Of a stretch of 34,867 nucleotides of DNA, positions 1 through 9,100 are shown piece by piece. The notes beneath the pieces are model-generated. The model saw only the letters and a program-made list of their open reading frames with translations. It did no database searches and was not told the DNA's origin. The stretch comes from an uncultured Pirellulales bacterium (GTDB lineage: Bacteria > Planctomycetota > Planctomycetia > Pirellulales > Lacipirellulaceae): positions 1 to 34,867 of the forward strand of contig CAMYJY010000009.1 in assembly GCA_947258835.1 (NCBI GenBank), written 5' to 3'. The stretch's first letter is position 1. Every line of letters begins with the position of its first letter. Position numbers and translations under genes: made by a program.

Positions 1-158
1 TCTCTGCGAGCAGCGACAAAGACCGTAAAGACCAGCAGCAGGACCGACGCAACCGACTTGATCGCCACGAAGACACGTCGTGCCCCGTGCTGCCTGCGGT
101 ATTTCTGAAACGATTGAATTAGGAACGCCGCGTCAAAAAGGAATCTATACTCAACCAT
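1..158 (-). CDS. N-terminus of a membrane protein, cut by the window edge
   Basis: An open frame runs from an ATG at 158 leftwards to the window edge without a stop (52 codons). It begins MVEYRFLFDAAFLIQ. After a basic stretch (KYRRQHGARR) it enters a hydrophobic segment (SVASVLLLVFTVFVAA) that looks like a first transmembrane helix. A purine-rich GAAAG lies about 8 nt before the ATG and fits a ribosome binding site. The basic-then-hydrophobic pattern is what supports a real gene. The family cannot be recognised from this fragment, and the protein must continue outside the window. Confidence 0.5.
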   Translation of the reverse strand, partial: MVEYRFLFDAAFLIQSFQKYRRQHGARRVFVAIKSVASVLLLVFTVFVAARR

Positions 159-285
159 GCTTTTGTCTTTCGTCGAACGTTTGCGATCACGCGGCGAGGC
201 ATTGGCTTACCATTTCCAACACCCTTGTTCCCATGCGCGTGCATCGCACGGTCCTACGGTATTGTTCTGCGCGCAAACGAACGCC

Positions 286-864
286 TCAAGACACCAGCGT
301 GGCGATCTCTGCAAACGCTACCATAATCCCAATACAAATTAACACAAGCATGCCTATTACCTTGAGTTTGTTGATCTCTGTCAGGCCAAAGTATTCCAAG
401 ACGCTTCGTTTGAAGAAGTAAAGAACCAGCAGGAGGCTAACTACGATTCGGATGGAATGTTTTGCGTAATAGTATTCAGGTCCGCGCGCAGTCTCCATGA
501 GAGCATCGGACATTGCGGCGATCGTCCACAGTGCAGAAGCATTCCGGAAGACGGCATAGACGTAATAAAAACAACCTAGCCACCATCCCCATTGCAAACC
601 GCACCACATCCCGATTCCCGACGCCAGCGTCAATATTGCAAGAAATGCGATGCCGACCAAAACGAGTACCGGCGGGAACCCCATTTCCATGATGGCCGCC
701 CTAGTCTCTTGCCATGAGGCGGCAAATACGATTGGCGCGATCATCATGAGGACACCACCAAGAATCGCCAGGATGGCCAGAATCGCGATGCCACGTGGGC
801 GTCTCGGAGGTGCCGGTGAGAAGGAATCCGTCTTGGATGGCGCGTCGTTGGGATTGGAATCCAA
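286..864 (-). CDS. small multi-pass membrane protein, unknown function
   Basis: A 192-residue protein. The start is a TTG with GGAG about 9 nt upstream and an in-frame stop just before it, so no longer form is possible. A polar, proline-rich N-terminus of about 24 residues ends in PPRRPRG. It is followed by roughly four or five hydrophobic segments: near 27-49 (AILAILAILGGVLMMIAP), 64-90, 92-108, 135-152 and 168-190. Charged residues are sparse and no catalytic motif is visible. It resembles small DUF-type integral membrane proteins common in planctomycetes, but no family is recognised. It may be co-oriented with the truncated gene at the left edge, with about 130 nt between them. Confidence 0.6.
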   Translation of the reverse strand: MDSNPNDAPSKTDSFSPAPPRRPRGIAILAILAILGGVLMMIAPIVFAASWQETRAAIMEMGFPPVLVLVGIAFLAILTLASGIGMWCGLQWGWWLGCFYYVYAVFRNASALWTIAAMSDALMETARGPEYYYAKHSIRIVVSLLLVLYFFKRSVLEYFGLTEINKLKVIGMLVLICIGIMVAFAEIATLVS

Positions 865-904
865 TTTGAATCTCCGCTAGGCTGAGCCGTGGAACAAATC
901 CTGA

Positions 905-954
905 AGTCCCTTGCGGCAAATAGTGGGGCAGTCCCTTGCGGCAAATAGTGGGGC
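905..954. repeat. 25-bp perfect tandem duplication
   Basis: The unit AGTCCCTTGCGGC + AAATAGTGGGGC occurs twice, head to tail, without mismatch (905-929 and 930-954). It lies upstream of the small membrane protein gene on the minus strand. Confidence 0.9.
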
Positions 955-1276
955 ATGGAACCGACCTCATATCTCTGCAGACTAGCAACACAAACTATCA
1001 TATATCTCTTGGAGAAACAAGCCTTTTTGTCGCTCAAGCATCTTCGTGGCAAACCGTGTTCACCAGTCCGTAAGTGACGCACTTTGTGCTACCAACGCTT
1101 GAAGTTCCTGATGCTTGCGCAAATTCATTTGGTTCTTTGCCATAATATGTAAGTTGGAGGTGACATCATTCCGGCAAACTGGGACCTCAGCTTAGGCCCG
1201 AAAGAGCGGGCCGCCCAATCCCGTTCAACACGAAAGTCGTGGCCGAACAGCGACCGTGATTTCATGCACCGTGCAA

Positions 1277-1299
1277 AAAAAGGTGTCAGGAACCTTTTT
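1277..1299. repeat. short hairpin with GGTGTCAGGAACC core
   Basis: Arms AAAAAGGT (1277-1284) and ACCTTTTT (1292-1299) enclose GTCAGGA. The motif resembles the short palindromic sequences often associated with REP/RAYT (Y1-type) transposases. No such transposase gene is visible in this window, so the link is by motif resemblance only. Confidence 0.5.
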
Positions 1300-1459
1300 A
1301 ATCTCCTTAGGTCTCGGTCTTCTCCAATCACGTCAGGCGCCTCGACGGGGTAGGCTTCCTCGAATTCCATCGTCGATCCCTGGAGGCCTGCCAGGATCTC
1401 ACCAAGGTTCTGTGAACAAGAAGCACCACGACCTTCCGTTGCCATGGGAATGAGCGAAT

Positions 1460-1558
1460 CAGTACTTCCAAATCCCCCCCCGTTCTCACCAGGAACCAGG
1501 GCGATAAGCCGCCCGGAAACCGACGTTTTTGGCAGCCAGCACTTGGCCCGCACTTGGC
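1460..1558 (+). repeat. dispersed ~99-bp repeat, copy 1 (second copy at 34770-34867)
   Basis: Starts CAGTACTTCCAAA and contains CGTTCTCACCAGG, GGGCGATAAGCCGCCCG and GACGTTTTT. The same blocks occur in the same order and orientation at the far right end of the window with scattered substitutions, about 85% identical by eye. It could be the end of a mobile element or a non-autonomous element. No flanking target duplication could be assigned. Confidence 0.8.
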
Positions 1559-1627
1559 TTCATCGGCCAAATTCCAAATTTAAAACTACCGATATTTCTT
1601 TTCCAGCTCAAGAAACCATGTTTCGCC

Positions 1628-2062
1628 TCACCAAACTTCTTCAATTGATGGATCATCATAGCGCCCCAGAGCCGCCAACCACTCCGGCATTTCTGCTTTT
1701 ATCGTTTCCTTTAGATCACTCAGATCTTCTTTATCTATCAAGCCTTTTTCATGCACGAACGTGTAAAATTTCTTGAGGCTTGTCGCATTGCTCTTGATGC
1801 TTGATTGGCTGGCCCACAGAGCCTTTTTTATGAACCAATAGCCAAGAAACATAGATACATCGTCTACACCGTCTTTTGCTTCAGTTGCATCTTCGTAAAG
1901 CAGAAAGTCGTTTATGTAGAAATCAATATTTAAACGATGGTTGTTTATCGTTTTTTCCGCTAGACCAGAAGCCTTCAACCATACCCCAAACTCATTGAGC
2001 AGGCGTTCATTAGCTTTTCTTATCTTTTTGCAATCTTCTTCATATTTTTCGTAATCATCCAT
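1628..2062 (-). CDS. orphan SAM-like domain protein (tyrosine-recombinase N-terminal domain type)
   Basis: A 144-residue, highly charged, helical protein. The middle resembles the core-binding SAM-like domain at the N-terminus of tyrosine recombinases: LLNEFGVWLKASGLAEKT, then INNHRLNIDFYIN, and later SLKKFYTFVHEKGLI. The catalytic C-terminal domain (R...H-x-x-R...Y) is absent, so it is not a recombinase by itself. Stand-alone proteins of this size ending in EMPEWLAALGRYDDP are a recurring family in diverse bacteria and archaea (from memory). The start is ambiguous: a TTG at 2068 would add two residues, and the ATG at 2062 is preferred. The gene is clearly more AT-rich than its neighbours and sits between repeats, which suggests horizontal acquisition. 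Function unknown; it may bind DNA or be a mobile passenger. Confidence 0.75.
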   Translation of the reverse strand: MDDYEKYEEDCKKIRKANERLLNEFGVWLKASGLAEKTINNHRLNIDFYINDFLLYEDATEAKDGVDDVSMFLGYWFIKKALWASQSSIKSNATSLKKFYTFVHEKGLIDKEDLSDLKETIKAEMPEWLAALGRYDDPSIEEVW

Positions 2063-2171
2063 TTCCAATACTCGGTTATTTGATTATCTATCGGCACCTA
2101 ACAAATTGTGCAATCCATTACCAAGAGCAGAGAGAGCGATGCGGCCCCCCGCGACTCTGACGTAGCATTGC

Positions 2172-3137
2172 TCAAGCTTGGGATGATGAGGCCGCGCCGC
2201 GGACGGCTTCTAGATGCTCACCAAGGAATTCCACAAGCTCCTCCGCTCTCAAATCTTCAGGCGTCACAAAACGGAATTTTACTTGGTCCAGGTCGTTCCC
2301 CGCTGTGATCGCCCGCTGGGCGGCCAATTGGGCAATCCGCCCCGTGGCAAAGGCACCGCTAGGGCCGTTGAGCACCAGGTCCACCCCGGCCAGACGTTTG
2401 GTGTACACCGAGGCCCATGGCTCCCGTTGCTGGGCCACGCGGAGGTGCACCACCTGCTGATTGTTCCACAAAAACTGCGAACCATTGACGTCCGTGCCAG
2501 CCACTTCCCCTAAGTTCTCCAACAGGTCTTCCAGCACCTCGTGCGACCACTGGGGAGACTTGCCAGGCGGAAAACCCTTGCGGGCCAGATGCCAACGACG
2601 ACCCAACACCTTCCAAGGCATCAATTCTTCCGGCTTCTGCTCCACCCGCTCGGTAAACTTACGAAAACCGGCCACCGCCCGCTCTAAAAAGCTCCAAAAG
2701 GCAGGGGTGTCCAGTTCCGCCCGACTGTACGCGGCAATCTGCACTTCCTGCCAAGGGCCGCGCAAGTTTTTGCAGCGGACCCGCGGACCGTGACCATAAG
2801 CCTCGATTTCCGGTAGCTCGTTGAGGGACTTGAGACCCAAGTCGATCATCAGCTCGTCGCGCTGGAAGGTTTTCTTGGCGGTGCGGAATTTTAACTTCAC
2901 CAACCACGGCTCGCCCGTAATCGCATGGAAAAACCAGCCGTCGCTTTTCTTGAGAGCCGCAATCTCCACGATCGTCCGTGAATTCCAATTCGTGGCACTA
3001 AAATCCCCCAATTCCTGAATCCGTCGTTCAATCATGTCCAACAGCTTGCCGTCCCAATGACACGGTTGGCCTGCCCGGCTCACGCGATCACGGGTATGCC
3101 AGCCGCGACCGTCGACTTCCCATTCCGCTGGCGGTAA
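2172..3137 (-). CDS. uvrA: C-terminal extension of the fused UvrA, in the -1 frame
   Basis: 321 codons that begin to make sense exactly where the main UvrA frame goes bad. In the -1 frame the sequence continues LPPAEWEVDGRGWHTRDRV, rich in W/R/H. It then gives a mixed alpha/beta region of about 300 residues with WDGKLLDMIERRIQELGDF, GWFFHAITGEPWLVKLKFR and RWHLARKGFPPGKSPQW. It has no good start: the first internal ATG (3035) lacks a Shine-Dalgarno and lies after well-formed coding sequence. I read it as the tail of the same polypeptide, giving a total of about 2360 residues, reached by -1 frameshifting or broken off by a 1-base deletion. The domain is not part of canonical UvrA. I have an impression of similar tails on planctomycete UvrA proteins but cannot verify it. 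Its function is unknown. Confidence 0.65.
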   Translation of the reverse strand, partial: LPPAEWEVDGRGWHTRDRVSRAGQPCHWDGKLLDMIERRIQELGDFSATNWNSRTIVEIAALKKSDGWFFHAITGEPWLVKLKFRTAKKTFQRDELMIDLGLKSLNELPEIEAYGHGPRVRCKNLRGPWQEVQIAAYSRAELDTPAFWSFLERAVAGFRKFTERVEQKPEELMPWKVLGRRWHLARKGFPPGKSPQWSHEVLEDLLENLGEVAGTDVNGSQFLWNNQQVVHLRVAQQREPWASVYTKRLAGVDLVLNGPSGAFATGRIAQLAAQRAITAGNDLDQVKFRFVTPEDLRAEELVEFLGEHLEAVRGAASSSQA

Positions 3138-6100
3138 GGGCCCGCCGCCAAAACGGGGGCCAAGGCCAGGGCCGTATGCGAAACGGAGGACGCATTCTTC
3201 CCACCCGCCGAGCGGGCTGACTTTTTCTTTACTTCGCGCCCCCGCGCCCCCGCCACGACCTGCTCCGGCGTCCCCTGGGCCACAATCGTCCCACCACCCG
3301 CGCCCGCCTCGGGACCCAGGTCGATAATCCAATCGGCCTGTTTGATCACATCCAAATTGTGTTCAATCACCAGCACCGTGTTGCCCAAGTCGACCAGCCG
3401 ATGCAACACATCCAAGAGTTTCACAATATCGTCAAAATGCAGACCCGTAGTCGGTTCGTCCAGGACATACAGCGTTTTGCCTGTGTCGGGGCGGGCCAGC
3501 TCGGAGGCCAGCTTGACCCGCTGGGCCTCACCACCAGAAAGCGTGGCCGCGCTCTGCCCCAAGGCCAAATAGTCCAGCCCCACATCGCACAGAGTTTGCA
3601 AGGTACGGCGGAGCTTGGGAATGTTCTGAAACAGCCGCAACGCCTCACCACACGACATTTCCAGCACATCAGCAATCGAGTGCTCTTGATAACGCACTTC
3701 CAAGGTCTCGGGATTGTAGCGATGGCCCTGGCACGTCTCGCAATCCACCCACACGTCGGGCAAGAAATGCATCTCAATGCAAATTTGCCCGGCTCCTTCA
3801 CAAGCGTCGCAGCGGCCCCCCGAAACATTAAAACTAAACCGCCGCGCGGAATAACCACGCAGTTTGGCGGCCGGTAATTGGGCAAACATCTGCCGCACCA
3901 ATTCAAACAGTCCCGTGTAGGTGGCCGGGTTGGAGGTAGGCGTATTCCCCAAAGGTCGCTGATCCACACGAATCACTTTGTCGATCTGCTCCACACCCAC
4001 AATTTTATCATGCGCCCCGGGCGATGTACCCGCCCGATGCAACATCCGAGCCAACTGGTTGTAAAGCACCTCCTGCACCAACGAACTCTTGCCGCTGCCA
4101 CTGACCCCCGTCACGGCCGTCAGCGTCCCCAACGGAATTTCCACGTCAATGTTTTTTAGGTTTTGATGACGGGCGCCAATAATTTTTAGTTGGGAGGCGC
4201 TAGGCGCTGGGCGCTGGGCGCTGGTTTTTTGCTTCTTATTCTTACGAGCGCCTCGCGCCTGGCGCCCAGCGCCCCCCTCAATCCTTCTCTGCTGCGGAAT
4301 GGAAATGGCCTTTTTGCCTGAGAGGTAGGGGCCCGTGACGCTCTTGCGTTTGCTGGCCACTTCCGCCGGCGTGCCGCGGGCTACGATTTCACCGCCGCGA
4401 CGGCCGGCGGCCGGGCCAAAGTCCAGCAGACCATCAGCACTTTCCACCACTTCGCGGTCGTGCTCCACAACCACCAGCGTGTTGCCCAAATCACGCAACT
4501 TATGCAAGGCCCCCACCAGCCGCCGGTTGTCGCGGGGATGCAGGCCGATGGTGGGTTCGTCCAGTACATACAGCACCCCACACAACCCGCTGCCCACCTG
4601 GCTGGCCAAGCGAATCCGCTGCGATTCGCCGCCCGACAGGGTCGGTGCCTGGCGACCAATCGAGAGATACTCCAGCCCCACATCGAGCAAGAAGGTAAGC
4701 CGATTGCGAATCTCGCGGATCAACTCACCCGCCACTTTTTTCTCCCGCGCGGCCAATTTCCATTTTTTGACCGTCGCCAACAACGGATCCAGTGGCCAGC
4801 GGCAGTACTCGCCAATCGTGTGTCCGGAAAACCGCACCGCCGCCGCATCATCACGCAAGCGGCTACCCCCGCACTGACTGCACTCAATCTCATCCACCAA
4901 ATGATCCAACTGGGTACGCAACCGCGGAGAAAGCCGCGAAGCCTCTTCCAATGCGGGGTACAGACCCTTGTACTGGAAGCGGAAGGAGTTGCGAGTTGCG
5001 GGCCGCGAGTTGCGAGTTTTTTTCTTCCGACTCGCGCCTCGTGACTCGTAACTCGCGCCTACTTCAATCCACTCCTGGCCCGTGCCATACAATACCGTCC
5101 GGCGGTGACGGGGTGGGAGTTGATCAAAGGGGACATCGGTAGGGAGCCCCGTGTGCGCGGAGAGGGCGTCCAGCATGGCGGCGAACAACGGCTGCTGCAC
5201 TTGGGGCCAGGCCAGCACGGCACCTTCCGCCAACGTCAGCTGCGTGCTGCGGAGCAGGGCGGCCGGGTTGGCCCCCACCTCCGTGCCCAGCCCTTCGCAG
5301 GCATCGCACCAACCGAGACTGTTGTTAAAAGAAAAATGATGGGGCGACAGGGGCTCAAAGCTCCGTCCGCAGCCGCCGCACGCCAGGTGCTGGCTGTAGA
5401 CCCGCTGCTGCCACCGGGCCTCGGGAATCCCCTCTTCCACCGCGAGCGTGTGCAATACCCCTTGGCCTAAGGCCAGGGCATTCTCGATACTTTCAGCCAA
5501 ACGGCCGCGGGCGTTGTGGCGAATCGTGACCCGATCGACCAACACCTCCAACTCGTGCTTCCGGCGGCGATCCACCGCCGGCATGTTGTCCAGTTCATGC
5601 GTCTGCTGATCAACGCGCACCCGCACGTAACCGCTGGCACGCAGAAATTCCCAATAGTCCTCGTAGGTTTTTCCCTGCGGCAACTCCACCGGGGCCAACA
5701 AATACAAACGTGTTCCCTGGGGCTCTGCCAATACCGCATCGACCACCTCGTCGGCACTCTGAGTCCCCACGGGCTCATCGCATTCCGGACAAAACATTTG
5801 TCCCATGCGGGAAAACAGGATGCGGAAGTAATCATAAATCTCCGTCACGGTTCCCACCGTGGACCGGGGTGAGTGGCCCGTGGTCCGCTGCTCGATGGCA
5901 ATCGCCGGCGAAAGTCCCTCAATCGATTCCACGCGGGGCTTTTGCAGCTGGCCAATAAACTGCCGCGCATACGAACTTAAGCTTTCGACATAACGCCGCT
6001 GGCCTTCGGCATAAATGGTGTCCATGGCCAGTGAACTCTTGCCGCTGCCACTGGGCCCACAGCATACCGTGAACTGATCGCGGGGAATCTTGGCCTGCAC

Positions 6101-9100
6101 ATTCCGCAGATTATGCTGCTCCGCCCCCTGCACCACGATATGCGTGGCCTGCCGCGCTGCACTCCGCCGCACAGGCGCGGTCGTCTCCGCTGGCGCGCCA
6201 CGAAGATGCGCCGCCAGAGCCCGTCCCGTATAAGAAGGCAGCGCAGTCTGATTGCCGCGGTCCGCCTCGTGCTGCAATCTTTCCCCGCCGCTGGATACCT
6301 CCCGGGGAGTGCTGGCAGGGGCGTTTAATGCATACTCCATCACATGCTCGGGCGTGCCCGTAGCCACCACCTCGCCACCAAACTTCCCGCCGTCGGGCCC
6401 GAGGTCAATAATCCAATCGGCCGTCTTAATCACATCCAGGTTATGTTCCACCACCAACACCGTGTTGCCCGCATCCACAAAATCGTGCAGCACTTTCAGC
6501 AGCAATTCGATGTCGGCAAAGTGCAAACCCGTGGTGGGCTCATCCAGCATGTAGAGGGTTTTACCGGTAGACTTTTTTACCAGTTCCCGAGCTAATTTGA
6601 TCCGTTGCGCCTCGCCGCCGGAAAGCGTGGGCGAGGGCTGGCCCAGTTTTAAGTAGTCCAAGCCCACATCATGCAAGGTTGCCAACTTGTGGTGAATCTT
6701 GGGGATGTTTTCAAAATGCTCCAGCGCCTGCTGCACGTCCATCTCCAGCACGTCCGAGATCGACTTGCCCTTGTACTCAACTTGCAAAGCCTCGTGATTA
6801 AAACGGTGCCCTTGGCAAACATTGCAGGTAATCCACACGTCGGCCAAAAAATCCATTTCCAACTTATTCGAGCCGTTGCCGCTACAAGCCTCGCAGCGTC
6901 CTCCGGCCACATTGAAACTAAAACGACCCGGCTTATAACCTCGCCGCTTCGACTCGGGCAGCTGCGCGTACAGACTGCGAATCTCGTCAAACACCTTGAT
7001 GTACGTGGCCGGATTGCTGCGGGGCGTGCGACCAATGGGCGACTGATCGATGGCGATCATTTTGTCGAGGTATTCCAGACCCTCCAGCGCGTCATGCGCC
7101 CCCGGCTGGCCCTTGCCTTTGTTTAAATCACGACGGAGCGATTCCACCAAAATGTCAGAAAAAATGGAGCTCTTCCCACTCCCACTGGCGCCGGTCAGGC
7201 ACACGAATCCGCCCAGCGGGATTTCGATGTCCACGTTTTTTAGATTGTTGTGGCAGGCACCCACTACCTTGAGCCGCGGAGTGCTGGGGTCAAAACCTGC
7301 GAATGGCTGTGCAGGGCTCGCGCCGACAGCCTGGATTCTTCTTGTTTCCGGCACGGCAATCTGCCGTTTCCCAGACAAATAGGCCCCCGTCACGCTCCGC
7401 TTGGCTTGACAGACCTGGGCCACACTTCCGGAAGCCACCACTTCCCCACCTCGGATGCCCGGCCCCGGCCCAAAATCGATGATGCGATCGGCAGCCCGCA
7501 TCGTATCTTCGTCATGCTCGACCACCACCACGGTGTTGCCCAGGTCGCGGAGCCGCTTGAGCGTGTCTAGCAGGCGATCGTTGTCGCGAGGATGCAAACC
7601 AATCGAGGGCTCGTCCAAAATGTACAACACGCCGACCAAACCACAACCGATTTGACCGGCCAGGCGGATCCGCTGGGTTTCGCCTCCCGAGAGCGTGGGC
7701 GCCGTGCGGTTCAGCGAGAGGTAATCCAGCCCCACATTGGTCAAAAACCCCAGCCGCCCGCGGATTTCTTTGAGCACCTCCGCAGCTATTTTTTGTCCCG
7801 TCGCATCCAGCTCCAAACCACTGAAAAATTTTTGGGCCGCCTCAATCGACAGATCACTGACGGCTGGTAAGCTCCGCGCGGGGTCGTCAGCAAATTCCGG
7901 ATGGCTGGAGACCAACGTCACCGCGCAGGCCTGAGGATTCAACCGCTCGCCCCCACAATCGGGACAGCCAATCACGTTCATGAATTTTTCTAACTTGGCC
8001 AGCAACGATTTGCTTTTGGCCCCACGATATTTTTCCAACAGCTCAGGAATCAACCCGTCAAAGGTGCCACCGTACTTTTGGGAATTCTTGCCCCCGCGCC
8101 AAGTAAAAGTGATGTGCTCATCGCCCGTACCCCACAACCAGATCTGCTGCTGGGCGGAAGTCAACTCTTCCCAGGCCGTCTCCAGCAAGGTCCCGGCAGC
8201 CAGCTCCTGCTTCCGCTCGATCGTGTCGGCTACGCCCTTATAAATGTGACGTTTCCAGCGTCCCAGATCTTTCCAGGTGCCCAGCAGTTCGATACAGCCC
8301 TGAGCCAGAGATTTTTCCGGACTCGTGATCAGCTTGGCTGGGTCAAAAGAAAACATTTGCCCCAGACCGTCGCACTCGTAGCACATGCCCTGGGGACTGT
8401 TGAAGCTAAACAGTTGCGGCGTCGGCGGTAGAAAACTTTTTCCGCAATGATTGCAGGCGTAATCGGCGCTGAACAGGATGTCGGTGGAGTGCTGGGACTT
8501 CCCCCGGGCAGCTGGAGTAGTCGCAGAAGACCCCGCGTCAGGCACTACGATGAGACTGCCATCGCCCACCTTGAGCGCGGTCTCTACGGCCTCCGCCAGT
8601 CGGCTGCGGACACTGGAGCTCAACGTCAGGCGATCCACAACCACTTCGATGTTGTGCCGCATTTGCCGATCCAAAGACAGATCGTCCGCCAGCTGCACCA
8701 CCTGGCCGTCCACGCGAGCGCGAATAAAGCCCCGCTTGAGCAGGTCTGCGGATAAATCGCGAAACTCACCCTTCTGCCCGCGGACCACCGGTGCCAATAT
8801 CAAAAACTTCGTCTTCGAAGGTTGGGACATAATCCGCGCGATGATTTGCTCGCGGGATTGGGCCGTAATCGGCCGCTGGCACTGGGGACAGTGGCCTTGC
8901 CCGACGCGGGCATACAGCACCCGTAAAAAGTCATAAATCTCGGTGATCGTCCCTACGGTCGAACGCGGATTGCTCCCTGCACTTTTCTGGGCAATCGAGA
9001 TGGATGGGCTCAGTCCACTAATATGATCCACATCCGGCTTAGGCATCTGCCCTAAAAACTGCCGGGCAAAGGTCGAGAGACTTTCTACATACCGCCGCTG

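Larger units (their letters stand above)
865..1627. other. long intergenic region with repeats, no supported gene
   Basis: About 760 bp without a convincing gene. It contains a 25-bp perfect tandem repeat (905-954), a small hairpin around GGTGTCAGGAACC (1277-1299), a segment matching other repeat islands (CCCAATCCCGTT near 1214), and a 99-bp repeat shared with the right end of the window (1460-1558). A 142-codon minus-strand frame (1125-1553) spans several of these repeats. It has no recognisable domain and is treated as spurious or as a decayed remnant. Confidence 0.6.

Noticed and set aside
1125-1553. 142-codon minus-strand frame
   Set aside because: It overlaps the dispersed 99-bp repeat and a hairpin element, has no domain, and probably translates repeat DNA.
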